Part shown: positions 25,583-33,916 of the stretch, one piece after another
Layout of the letters: the number at the start of each line of letters is the position of its first letter
How positions within the stretch are numbered: position 1 is the first letter of the stretch
Assembly (NCBI GenBank): GCA_018968885.1
Contig: JAGWZK010000002.1
Coordinates: 62,001-126,000, forward strand
Reading direction: 5' to 3'
Length of the DNA stretch: 64,000 nt
Origin: Planctomycetota bacterium
GTDB taxonomy: Bacteria; Planctomycetota; Phycisphaerae; Phycisphaerales; UBA1924
Program-made: the position numbers and the translations under genes
The notes under the pieces: model-generated
Told to the model about the DNA's origin: nothing
The model's input: only the letters and a program-made list of their open reading frames with translations
Databases searched by the model: none

Positions 25583-27619
25583 TCAGTTCATCCCCGGACC
25601 GATCGTCCGCAGCATGAATCGCGCCAGACGCTCGGTGAAGACCGTGCGGTTTCCAAGCTTGGCAAAGCCGTGGCCCTCGTCGTGAGCAAAGAAGAGCTCC
25701 GGATCAAAGCCGCGGGCCTGCAACCCCACCGCCAGCTGCATCGCCTCACCCACAGGCACGCGCGGGTCATTCAGCCCGTGTGCGATCATCATGGGCACCT
25801 TGATCTTGTCGATGCGATTGATACTGCTGACGCTCGCAAGAAATTCCGGGTCGCTCAGAGGTCCATATTCGGCCTCACGCAGTTTGCGGCGGTATCCGCT
25901 GGTCTGCTCCAGGAACGTCTTCATATTCACAATGCCGACAACATTGCAGCCGCCACCGAAGAGCCGCTCTTTGGATTCGCCCCGTTCCAGACGCTCCTGA
26001 TCCTCCACCAGGCACGCCACCGACATGAAGCCACCGTAAGAGCCGCCGTAGGTCGCGATCTTGCCGGGCTTGGCGTAGCCACTCGTCACCAGCCACTTCG
26101 CCGCATCCACACCATCGCGAACGCTGTCCCAGCGCTTCTTGTAATCATCCATCATGTGGAAGGCGCGGCCATAGCCCGTGCTGCCACGGACGTTGGGCTG
26201 CAGGATGCCAAAGCCCAGTTTGCTCAGGCACTGCACCGTGCGATCAAACTGCGGACGCCATTGCCCCTCCGGCCCACCGTGATACTGCACGATGAACGGG
26301 ATGGCGGTGCCAGGTGCCACATCCGGAGGCAGATACAGGAACGCGGGAATCTCCGTTCCGTCAAACGAGCGGTACTTGATCAACTTGGGTTCGGGGAATG
26401 CCGCGAAATTCAGCCCTTGATCCTGCGCCTTGGTCACGGCATAGGCCTTGGGAACACCCTTCTCGCCTTCTTTCATGAGTTTGGTCGCATACGAGATGCC
26501 GGGGGAACGCGCACTGGAAACCGTGTACACCAGCGTGCCAGCACGCAGCGACGCCGGAGACACCACCCCCTTCTCAATCTGCGGCAGGACCACCTCGGTA
26601 AAGGTCGGCAGGTAATAGGCATGAACCACGCCGTAGCCGTCTTCGTTGGTGTTGACGATGAGCAGATCGCGTTCGTGATTGATGCTCGCCGACTCGATCT
26701 CAAATGCCTCCAGCGACGAAATCGGCTTGGTCACTTTGCCGTCGCTGCCACGCAGATACAACTTCTTCTGCCCATCCATATCGCTCAGCAGGAGCACGCC
26801 CTTGTTGCCGGGCATGTATCCGACGATGTCGCAATCGGCCGTCGCGCCATCACCAGCGCCCTTCACGGTGATCTCGTTCACACTCCGCTTCGCGGGGTCC
26901 GCACTCTTGTCGCTGATATCCACTTCATACACGCGGCCATCGGATGCAGAGAAGAAGCGCTGCACGAGCATCTTCTTACCATCTGGCGTGACATCGCCGA
27001 CGGACCAACTGCCTTCCATGGCGAGGAGTTTGGTGGGCTTTCTGGATGCGATGTCGAAGTACGAAAGGTGGAAATCGCTGGGGCTGCTGTCGTTGGCGGA
27101 GTAATAGAAGCCCTTGGAGTCATCTGCAAACTGTTGAAGTGAAGTCACCACCTTCGCCGAACCCACCAGCGGTGTCGTCGCGTCGCCTTCACCCAGCAGA
27201 TACAACGACGTGTTTTCATTGCCACCTTCACCGGCAGACATCACGATCGTCTTCCCATCCGGGGCGATCGAATATCCCGAAATGCCGTCCTTGAACGACG
27301 ACACTTTGGTCATCTTCGCCGCCGGATCACCCGCGACCGAACCCGGCGCAAGCCGATACAACTGATTCGTCCCATCCGGGAAATCAACCACATACAGGTT
27401 GCCCGCGGCATCAAACGAAGGCCGCGATGGTGCTCGCACCTTCATGAATCGCTCAACCGTCTGCTTGACGATCGCCGCATCCATCGCAGCCGGCGCTGCC
27501 AACACACTCGATTCCACCCCGCTCCCGGTCGACGCGTTCACCGGTGCACACGACATCGCCGCGGCAAGCCCAGCGACCATGATCACAGATCCCAAACGAC
27601 GGCTGAAAGTGTTCTTCAT
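25583..27619 (-). CDS. Secreted S9 family prolyl oligopeptidase-like peptidase
   Basis: 678 residues. An N-terminal signal sequence (1-30, basic then hydrophobic) sends it across the membrane. Residues 50-400 form a beta-propeller (repeated 'PDGK' turns such as SIAPDGKTIVMS and VTPDGKKMLV). The C-terminal alpha/beta-hydrolase domain has the nucleophile S527 in GGSYGGF, D618 in HGLNDPRVP and H650 in DEGHGF. Family S9 removes dipeptides or cleaves short peptides near Pro or other residues. It is the upstream partner of the esterase gene. Confidence 0.92.
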   Translation of the reverse strand: MKNTFSRRLGSVIMVAGLAAAMSCAPVNASTGSGVESSVLAAPAAMDAAIVKQTVERFMKVRAPSRPSFDAAGNLYVVDFPDGTNQLYRLAPGSVAGDPAAKMTKVSSFKDGISGYSIAPDGKTIVMSAGEGGNENTSLYLLGEGDATTPLVGSAKVVTSLQQFADDSKGFYYSANDSSPSDFHLSYFDIASRKPTKLLAMEGSWSVGDVTPDGKKMLVQRFFSASDGRVYEVDISDKSADPAKRSVNEITVKGAGDGATADCDIVGYMPGNKGVLLLSDMDGQKKLYLRGSDGKVTKPISSLEAFEIESASINHERDLLIVNTNEDGYGVVHAYYLPTFTEVVLPQIEKGVVSPASLRAGTLVYTVSSARSPGISYATKLMKEGEKGVPKAYAVTKAQDQGLNFAAFPEPKLIKYRSFDGTEIPAFLYLPPDVAPGTAIPFIVQYHGGPEGQWRPQFDRTVQCLSKLGFGILQPNVRGSTGYGRAFHMMDDYKKRWDSVRDGVDAAKWLVTSGYAKPGKIATYGGSYGGFMSVACLVEDQERLERGESKERLFGGGCNVVGIVNMKTFLEQTSGYRRKLREAEYGPLSDPEFLASVSSINRIDKIKVPMMIAHGLNDPRVPVGEAMQLAVGLQARGFDPELFFAHDEGHGFAKLGNRTVFTERLARFMLRTIGPGMN

Positions 27620-27821
27620 AGTGTGAAACTCTAGAGGGGTTGAGGAGCCAGCGGCAGGTGCAGACGGATCGGCTGTTTGTGGATGGCTCCAGGTCGAATT
27701 CGTCCAGTTTCTGCGACGTGCTGGAATATGGACGTGAAGGGCTTGTGGCTCGTGGTTCGCTCACCGTCCGCGCGGGAGGTCTGTGTATCGATTGCTTGCG
27801 CGTCATGTTCCGGAGGGTGGA

Positions 27822-28832
27822 ATGCAAATTGCCGCTGCTGTTGCTTTGACCGTCACTGCCACGATGTCTTTGGCGGTGCCGGCGCTGTATCCCGACAGAC
27901 TCTCTCTGCAGCGCTCGGCACGTGCTGATATGTTTGTGGGTGGCTCCTACGCGACAACTCCGCCAGCGAACCCGAACCAGTTGTTTTTCATCGGTTCTGA
28001 TAGTCGTACCAATTCTGGCTGGACAGTGAACGTGTCCAGTTCCGATATGTCGCGTTGGGGGTATGGAATCATCCAGAACCAGACCAATACCAGACTCGAA
28101 GTGGTCATCGTTTCGCGGTCAGCGACCGCCGCGTCTTTACGCGCCTACGCAGTGACCTCGGGCCTCTCGCGCGATGCGGGGATCATCACGATCCAAACGG
28201 ATACGGGTGAGTCGTTCAGCGCGGCGGTGCCAGCCAACACGGGTGGAATCATCGGGTTCACGACCAACGCTCCCTTCAACTCGTTTTCCGTGAGATCATC
28301 GCTTGCGTATGCAAGCATTGACGACATCGTGGTGGGCGATGCCGCGGACATGCCGAATCCCGATAACTGTGTGGGAGCGATCACGGTCTTCAACGGTACA
28401 ACCAACTTCAGTAACGTGGATTCGGCGAACGATCTTTTCGGATGGCGTGTACCGGGGAATGCCAATTTCACAGCGGGTCGCGATGTGTGGTTCCGCTGGA
28501 CTGCACCCGAGACCGGTACGGTGGATGTGAAGACGCTGGGGGCAAGCTTTGACACGACGCTGGCGCTGTATGCCTCCACGACGTGTCCGAATGCCGCGAC
28601 AGTGGCGACGGACTTCAACGACGACTCGGCGGGATTAACATCGCGAATCGTGACACGGGTGAACGCTGGCCAGCATTGCTTCATTCGCATTGGCGGCTAC
28701 AACGGCGCAACTGGAACAGGCCCCTTGAACATCCTCTTCACCGCTGATTGCCCTGCCGACTTCAACAACGACGGGGTGATCGACTTCTTTGCCTATCTCA
28801 ACTTCGTCGCCGCATTCTCCAGCGGTTGCTGA
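27822..28832 (+). CDS. Exported protein with PPC-like domain and C-terminal dockerin-like repeat
   Basis: 336 residues. The ATG at 27822 has a strong ribosome site (GGAGGG, 7 bases upstream) and begins a signal peptide. The middle part (about 185-310) looks like a bacterial pre-peptidase C-terminal (PPC) beta-sandwich: 'DVWFRWTAPETGTVDVKT', 'SFDTTLALYAST', 'AGQHCFIRIGGYNG'. The last 27 residues (C-P-A-D-F-N-N-D-G-V-I-D-F-F ... S-G-C) contain one Ca-binding EF-hand-like loop (D-x-N-x-D-G-x-x-D) as in dockerin repeats. In Phycisphaerae many exported proteins end this way, so it is probably a surface-attachment or sorting tail. The N-terminal third is not recognised. Confidence 0.75.
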   Translation: MQIAAAVALTVTATMSLAVPALYPDRLSLQRSARADMFVGGSYATTPPANPNQLFFIGSDSRTNSGWTVNVSSSDMSRWGYGIIQNQTNTRLEVVIVSRSATAASLRAYAVTSGLSRDAGIITIQTDTGESFSAAVPANTGGIIGFTTNAPFNSFSVRSSLAYASIDDIVVGDAADMPNPDNCVGAITVFNGTTNFSNVDSANDLFGWRVPGNANFTAGRDVWFRWTAPETGTVDVKTLGASFDTTLALYASTTCPNAATVATDFNDDSAGLTSRIVTRVNAGQHCFIRIGGYNGATGTGPLNILFTADCPADFNNDGVIDFFAYLNFVAAFSSGC

Positions 28833-28864
28833 TTCCGCCGCGTTTTGCACGTTTGTATTTGAGA

Positions 28865-28893
28865 GGGCTGCTCACATCGAGCGGTCCTTTTTT
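28865..28893 (+). terminator. Rho-independent terminator
   Basis: A 9-bp stem GGGCTGCTC/GAGCGGTCC (28865-28873 with 28879-28887, two G-T wobbles), 5-base loop ACATC and six T follow 32 bp after the stop of the exported dockerin-like protein gene. Confidence 0.8.
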
Positions 28894-28994
28894 CATCCAA
28901 CCACCGCGACCTGGCAGCGCGAAGTCCTGATATCTGGCCCGACGTCGAGGCGGAAATTAATCGTCTTTCGTTAGACACCTTGCCACCTTCCCGC

Positions 28995-29723
28995 TCACAT
29001 CACCAATCCCGCAAACCCATTCAATCCCAGCGGCTCTTTGGTGAAAAACGGTTCACCCGCCGCCGCACCGATCCGCGAACCGAAATAGGAATCCCAATGC
29101 GCCAATCGTTCCGGAAATCCCGCGTTCTTCGGATTCAATTCAAACTGCGTGCGATACGCCCCCACCGCCGCAATCTTCTTCCCACTCGTCGCCGAAGTAT
29201 CCATGATGAACGTCGGATCGGGCACGCGCCGCAGATGCGAGCAGTAGTAATAGATCAACCACTTGGGATAGATCGGCGGCCCAATACTCGCGAATCCCGG
29301 CGGCACGGGCATCTCGATCTTCGTCAGCTTCGCATCAAACCGCGCATCCTCCACAATCCGCGTCACCTCGCGATGGTCAGGATGCGCATCCTCTTCATGG
29401 GGCAGAAACACCACCTGCGCCTGATGCGCACGAATCAATCCCGCGACCCGATGCCGCGCCTCCAACGTGTGCTCCACGCGGCGGTTGGGAAAATCCATCA
29501 GCACCCGACGCAGCGGCGTGGTTCCCGGCCGCGTCGGTTGCAGACACGCCAGCGCAGCCTCGGCCTCAGCCAGCCGCGTCGGACGATCACCCACCGGTGT
29601 CGGACACCCATCAGTCATGTCGCAGATCAGCACATTGTGCCCCTGCTCGGCGAGCGCGACGATGGTGCCGCCCATGCCGATTTCCTGATCGTCTGGATGG
29701 GGGCCGATGACGAGAATGTTCAC
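28995..29723 (-). CDS. PIG-L family deacetylase, BshB1-like
   Basis: 242 residues. Zinc-site motif H9-P-D-D-x-E (GPHPDDQE) and A-H114-P-D-H117 are the two metal-binding signatures of the LmbE/PIG-L fold. The order 'FPNRRVEHTLEARHRVAGLIRAHQAQVV', 'DARFDAKLTKIE', 'IYYYCSH', 'FIMDTSATSGKKIAAVGAYRTQF' follows BshB1 (N-acetylglucosaminyl-malate deacetylase of bacillithiol synthesis) closely. The family also acts on GlcNAc-inositol and other GlcNAc substrates, so the exact one is inferred. It lies 6 bp downstream of a lipoprotein gene. Confidence 0.8.
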   Translation of the reverse strand: MNILVIGPHPDDQEIGMGGTIVALAEQGHNVLICDMTDGCPTPVGDRPTRLAEAEAALACLQPTRPGTTPLRRVLMDFPNRRVEHTLEARHRVAGLIRAHQAQVVFLPHEEDAHPDHREVTRIVEDARFDAKLTKIEMPVPPGFASIGPPIYPKWLIYYYCSHLRRVPDPTFIMDTSATSGKKIAAVGAYRTQFELNPKNAGFPERLAHWDSYFGSRIGAAAGEPFFTKEPLGLNGFAGLVM

Positions 29724-29729
29724 GAACTT

Positions 29730-30215
29730 TCACTCCTCCGCACGCACCGTCACAAACCCCGTTAGAGTCCGCGCATCTCCTTCACCCGTCTCCAGTTGCG
29801 TCAGGTACAGCACTTCAGGATTCTCTTTGGCCCAGAACCCGCCGCGGCGGAAGGAGTCGTTCCACTGATCCTTGAACTCAATCAACGTGTACCGCACTGT
29901 TGCCCCGGACTCAATCGCATCAACCTGCTTGGCATATCGCCCATTCAGCCACAAAGTGCCAGGGCCCAGCGTGCGTTCAGAAGTGTTGGTGAATTCGATC
30001 TCCGTCGGATACTTGATAACGTGAATGTTCAGCACTTCACGCTGCGTGAGTTCCGCCGGATACGCCGCGTTCTCCACAATCGCCAGGGAGTTGGATCGTG
30101 AACAACCCCCGATACCACCAAGCATCGCACTCAAAGCGACTGCGCCAACACAAAGCCCAACGCGGAAACGGGTGCCAAACCGGGTGGATTTCAGGGTCAG
30201 GGCGTCGCTCATCAT
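29730..30215 (-). CDS. Hypothetical lipoprotein
   Basis: 161 residues. Basic start, hydrophobic segment (about 18-36) and G-I-G-G-C with Cys at 38 suggest lipidation. The mature part is beta-rich ('IEFTNTSERTLGPGTLWLNGRYA', 'ATVRYTLIEFKDQWN', 'EVLYLTQLET') and looks like a small Ig-like or FxLYD-type domain; no family assigned. First gene of a two-gene set with the deacetylase (6 bp apart); its start is only 17 bp from the divergent dus start. Confidence 0.6.
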   Translation of the reverse strand: MMSDALTLKSTRFGTRFRVGLCVGAVALSAMLGGIGGCSRSNSLAIVENAAYPAELTQREVLNIHVIKYPTEIEFTNTSERTLGPGTLWLNGRYAKQVDAIESGATVRYTLIEFKDQWNDSFRRGGFWAKENPEVLYLTQLETGEGDARTLTGFVTVRAEE

Positions 30216-30232
30216 TCCCTACTATCTGCACG

Positions 30233-31585
30233 ATGTCGTGCCAGAGCAACAGCAATCAACATGGCAATAACGCCACCGCCCCATCGCCGGCCATCGCGCC
30301 GGGGGCGGAAGGGATCGACGTCGTTGCCTATGCCCGCATGCTGGGCAGCCGCCCCCAAGGCCCCATCGACCCGCGCGTGCCCGCCCTCGTCCCCGGCTTC
30401 GATGCACCCTTCTTTCAGGCCGGATTGTGCGGCTATTCCGATGCTCCCATGCGCCTCGTCGCCCGCAAGCACGGCTGCCCGATGTGCGTGACCGAGGCGC
30501 TCCTGGACCGCACCCTCCTCGCCGGCGGACGCGGATTTGCCAAAGCCGACCTCGGAGATGTCGAAGACAACGTCCCCGGGGGCGAACTCGATCACCCGCT
30601 TACCGGCCAGATCATGGGTAGTGAGCCACGCGAAATGGCCGCCGCGGCGATCAAGATGATCGAGCAGGGGCGGCGGAACGAGAAGGCGTACCGGACGCTG
30701 GCGTATGCCGTGGATGGGGTGCTGCCGAGCACGCATGTGAGCGCGGGGCAGCACTTGCGGTTGCCGGGTGGACAGCAGGTGGGTTTTTACAACCCCCTCG
30801 AAGGCCTCAAGCCCGGTGCCGAAGCAGGCAGCGTCATCGGTGCCATGCCAGATGAGGGCAAGACCTTCGAAGTGATCGATGTGAACCTGGCGTGTCCAGT
30901 GAAGAAGATTGATAAGAAGGCGCGGGGCGGTCACTGGCTGACAGAGCCAGACGGCGCGATCGAGATTCTGGAAGCGGTGCGCGAGGCGGTGCCGGCGGAG
31001 ATTCCGTGCACCGTGAAATTGCGGCGGAGTTATGACGACTCGCCCCAGATGATCGAGAACTTTCACAGAATATTCGATGCGGCGTATGAGATGGGGTATG
31101 CGTGGACGACAGTGCACGCGCGGACGGTGGAGCAGAGGTATGTGGGGCCATCACGCTGGGCGTTTTTGAAAGCGCTGCGCGAGATGCACCCGGAGCGGAT
31201 GTTCTTTGGCAGTGGTGACATCTGGAACGCGGCGGACATTTTCAGAATGTTGGCGTACACAGGCGTGACGGGTGTGTCGGTGGCGCGCGGATGTATTGGG
31301 AATCCGTGGATATTCCGGCAGGCGCGGGACATGCTGGCGGGTCTGCCGCCGCGGGCCCCCACTATTGCTGAACAGCGCGAGGTGCTGCTGGAGCATTTCA
31401 CGCTAGCGCTGGCGGCAGGCAAGCGGATGAAGCACAGCGAAGAGGCGACAGCACTGACAATGCGGAAATTCGGGATTCGATTCGCCGAGCATCACCCGGA
31501 TGGCGAGAAGGTGCGGCGCGAGTTCATCGGCGTGAAGGGGATGGAGGATTGGAGCGGGGTTTTGGAGAGGTGGTATGAAGATTGA
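30233..31585 (+). CDS. dus: tRNA-dihydrouridine synthase with a large insertion
   Basis: 450 residues from the ATG at 30233; upstream in-frame codons would run back into the neighbouring lipoprotein gene. It reduces uridines in the D-loop of tRNA with FMN and NADPH. The FMN barrel begins FQAGLCGYSDAPMR; the catalytic Cys is C221 in VNLACPVKK; TVHARTVEQRY and VARGCIGNPWIFRQ are the later FMN-phosphate motifs; a helical domain follows. Usual Dus proteins are 310-350 residues. About 65 extra residues (147-211) sit between the EPREMAAAAIKM helix and the catalytic strand. Codon style changes abruptly at the same place (near 30660). Confidence 0.88.
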   Translation: MSCQSNSNQHGNNATAPSPAIAPGAEGIDVVAYARMLGSRPQGPIDPRVPALVPGFDAPFFQAGLCGYSDAPMRLVARKHGCPMCVTEALLDRTLLAGGRGFAKADLGDVEDNVPGGELDHPLTGQIMGSEPREMAAAAIKMIEQGRRNEKAYRTLAYAVDGVLPSTHVSAGQHLRLPGGQQVGFYNPLEGLKPGAEAGSVIGAMPDEGKTFEVIDVNLACPVKKIDKKARGGHWLTEPDGAIEILEAVREAVPAEIPCTVKLRRSYDDSPQMIENFHRIFDAAYEMGYAWTTVHARTVEQRYVGPSRWAFLKALREMHPERMFFGSGDIWNAADIFRMLAYTGVTGVSVARGCIGNPWIFRQARDMLAGLPPRAPTIAEQREVLLEHFTLALAAGKRMKHSEEATALTMRKFGIRFAEHHPDGEKVRREFIGVKGMEDWSGVLERWYED

Positions 31586-31627
31586 GTCGGAATGAACCCG
31601 CTGTGTTTGATCCTGGAGGATTTCCCT

Positions 31628-31975
31628 ATGACGAACTTCTTAGTTGCTCTTGGCTGTTTGTTTCTCGGGATCGTCATCACACATTTCATACGGGAGCGGA
31701 TGCAACCAAGGCATCTTCGCATTTTGTTCAAGATCGAACGAAACATGATAAATCTGGAAGACGCGGCCAACAGTGGAAATTGGCAACTGGCGAGCCAGTT
31801 CGCCGCACTTCAAGAGCAACTGCTTGCTGACTACTATCGGTGCAATGGATCCTCTGACCATTCACTTGAATCGCATCTGATGTCGAATACGCGGTTGCGA
31901 AGCCCTCGTGATGATGGATACATCAAGTGGATGCGCGACGAGTTATTCAAGCGAGGGCTTCAACCAAATCAATAA
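31628..31975 (+). CDS. Small single-pass membrane protein
   Basis: 115 residues. The ATG at 31628 is preferred because GGAGGA lies 8 bases upstream. Residues 3-21 form a membrane helix; the rest is a charged helical cytoplasmic part (LFKIERNMINLEDAANSG..., QEQLLADYY). Base composition is more AT-rich than the neighbours, which may mean recent gain. No family recognised. Begins 42 bp after dus. Confidence 0.5.
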   Translation: MTNFLVALGCLFLGIVITHFIRERMQPRHLRILFKIERNMINLEDAANSGNWQLASQFAALQEQLLADYYRCNGSSDHSLESHLMSNTRLRSPRDDGYIKWMRDELFKRGLQPNQ

Positions 31976-32048
31976 TTACTTAGTTGTCTTTTCTAAGCGT
32001 GGGTTTGCAATGGCTGGTGGCACTGATCTAGCGCACTCTGAATCGTGC

Positions 32049-32119
32049 CACTGCACCGCCGCTCTGGGCGGTCAGTGAATACGTCAACACCTTCACACTG
32101 ATCCGCAGACGGGTCAGTG
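32049..32119. terminator. Two strong stem-loops in the convergent gap before yicC's end
   Basis: First stem: CACTG-(C bulge)-ACCGCC pairs with GGCGGT-CAGTG (32049-32060 with 32067-32077). Second: CACTGATCC with GGGTCAGTG (32096-32104 with 32111-32119; one wobble). Both use CACTG arms. There is no T-run, so they may be bidirectional factor-assisted terminators between the convergent genes. Confidence 0.4.
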
Positions 32120-32133
32120 GCTCAGGCAACCCC

Positions 32134-33024
32134 TCACTCCACATTCGCGGCTTGCTCTTTGATGCGATCAATCGCGCCCTTGATCTCAACAGTCAGGCGG
32201 CTGATGGTGGCATCGGGGCTTTTGCTCGCGATCGTGTTAGCCTCGCGGAGCATTTCCTGAGCGAGGAAGTCCAAGGTGCGGCCGATGGCGCGGGGGTCCT
32301 TGGATTCGAGGAGTTCCTTGAACTGGCCGATGTGGCCGCCGAGACGCTTGATCTCTTCGGCGATGTCGGTGCGTTCGGCGTAGACGGCGATCTCGCGGAT
32401 GAGATCCGCCGGCTCGATGGCGGTTTCGTTTTCCTTGAGCATCATCTCGATACGAGTGCGGAGACGCTTCTCGTATTCGGCGATGACATCGGGAGCGCGC
32501 TTGGAGATCTGATCCAGACGCTCGGTGATCAATTCATACTGATCGCGCAGATCCTCCAGAAGCAGCAGGCCTTCTTTGGCGCGCATGGCGAGGAGGCCAT
32601 CGATGGCTTTATCGAGGAGGCTGCTGAAGACTTCGCGGGCATCACGGAGACGCGATTCTTCATCTGCAGGAGGTTGCAACACTCCGGGGAGATTCAAGAG
32701 GGCACCGAGATCGAGCTTCAATTCGCCACTGGCAGATTGAGGCAGGGCTTTCAACTGATCGATGTAGTGAGAAAGTGCCTTCTGATTGATGGTGTGGGCG
32801 GCGGAGTGGGAGTAATCGCTGCAGGAGGCGGTGACGGTGACTGTGCCGCGGGAGATGCGTTCGCGGAGTTTGGATTCAAACGCGGCCTCGAGGGACTGAA
32901 GTTCCTCGGAGAGGCGGACGACGGCCTTGAAGTACTTGTTATTAAGGGAGCGGATTTCGAGGAAGTAGTGGATGCCGTCTTTTTGAGACGAGGCCTCACC
33001 AAAGCCAGTCATGCTGCGGATCAC
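32134..33024 (-). CDS. yicC: YicC family endoribonuclease
   Basis: 296 residues, normal for the family. It starts MIRSMTGFGEAS, the family signature, followed by EIRSLNNKYFK. The C-terminal DUF1732 half contains 'EIAVYAERTDIAEEIKRLGGHI' and 'LDFLAQEMLREANTIASKSPDATIS', nearly invariant in this family. YicC-type proteins are single-stranded endoribonucleases that affect mRNA and small RNA turnover. It is 30 bp downstream of secG and probably cotranscribed with it. Confidence 0.95.
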   Translation of the reverse strand: MIRSMTGFGEASSQKDGIHYFLEIRSLNNKYFKAVVRLSEELQSLEAAFESKLRERISRGTVTVTASCSDYSHSAAHTINQKALSHYIDQLKALPQSASGELKLDLGALLNLPGVLQPPADEESRLRDAREVFSSLLDKAIDGLLAMRAKEGLLLLEDLRDQYELITERLDQISKRAPDVIAEYEKRLRTRIEMMLKENETAIEPADLIREIAVYAERTDIAEEIKRLGGHIGQFKELLESKDPRAIGRTLDFLAQEMLREANTIASKSPDATISRLTVEIKGAIDRIKEQAANVE

Positions 33025-33054
33025 GCGTGGAACCTCCCGAGGGAAACGTGAAGT

Positions 33055-33666
33055 TTACTTGTTCTGGGCCGGGGGCTGCGTGCCCGGTGCCGGCGGAACT
33101 GGCGCTGCAGGATTAGCCGGCACTGGATTCACCGGGGCAGGAGTGGTTCCCGGCTGGCCAGATGGCGAAGTTGTCGGAGAACTTGCGGGCGGGGTCGAGG
33201 CGGGCGGAGTTGTTGCAGGTGGAGTTGTCGTATCCGCAGGTGCGGCGGAGCCAGTGCCCGGTGTTGCCGCGGGAGTCGCAGCCGGCGCCGCGGGCCCCGT
33301 GCCAGCGGGGGCTGGTGTGGAAACGGGTGCGGAGGTCGCGCCAGCTTCGGCGGCGGCATCCACTTCCGCAACGGAGGGGCGTGAGGCGTAGTTCAGTAGC
33401 ACGGCCATGACGATGAAGAGGGCAAAGACACCGACGGTGAACCACGTGAGGGCATCGCCGGTTTTGGTGCCAAAGGCGGTCTGACCTGCGCCTTGGCCAC
33501 CACCGAATGCGCCGGCGAGGCCGCCGCCTTGGGGGCGTTGCAGCAGGATGACGGCGATCATGAGGAGGCAGATGACCAGGAACAGGATGATGCTGGCCGA
33601 GACCAGCCATTGGGGCCAGACAAAGGCGAGGGTGGAAAAGGGAAGCGTGAGCGCGTCTTGAAGCAC
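33055..33666 (-). CDS. secG: Preprotein translocase subunit SecG with long low-complexity tail
   Basis: 203 residues; typical SecG proteins have 70-120. Two membrane helices (about 20-42 and 74-92) flank the conserved cytoplasmic loop QRPQGGGLAGAFGGGQG. SecG is a small stabilising subunit of the SecYEG channel. Residues 95-203 are almost only Ala, Pro, Thr, Gly and Ser with repeated T-P-P-A and A-P-A units. This tail would sit on the periplasmic side and is unusual in length. Confidence 0.9.
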   Translation of the reverse strand: MLQDALTLPFSTLAFVWPQWLVSASIILFLVICLLMIAVILLQRPQGGGLAGAFGGGQGAGQTAFGTKTGDALTWFTVGVFALFIVMAVLLNYASRPSVAEVDAAAEAGATSAPVSTPAPAGTGPAAPAATPAATPGTGSAAPADTTTPPATTPPASTPPASSPTTSPSGQPGTTPAPVNPVPANPAAPVPPAPGTQPPAQNK

Positions 33667-33880
33667 GATGCAAGTCCTTTCGCTGTCGAGAGATCGGAGC
33701 CGGACCTCGGTCCCGATTCGCCGCCAGCATGCCGCCGGGGATGCAAGGGGGAATGTTAGGCGGGAAGGGGGCGGGATTGCCGTGAGACGGAAAGTGTTGA
33801 AAGTGGCAAAGTGACGGTCAAACCAGGGATCAAAGCGTCAGGGTGAAGGAGTGTGAAGTACCCGATGCACTTGACGCGAG

Positions 33881-33889
33881 TGGTATAGT
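33881..33889 (+). promoter_or_regulatory. Extended -10 promoter candidate for folC
   Basis: TGGTATAGT is an extended -10 element (TGN-TATAGT). It lies 16 bp before the first possible start (GTG 33905). No good -35 hexamer at 16-18 bp. Confidence 0.35.
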
Positions 33890-33916
33890 CACCCTTCACT
33901 GTGTGTGGAACAAAAG

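Noticed and set aside
25433-27142. A 569-codon plus-strand open frame opposite the S9 peptidase
   Set aside because: His/Arg/Leu-rich antisense shadow with no start signal; the S9 catalytic triad is on the minus strand.
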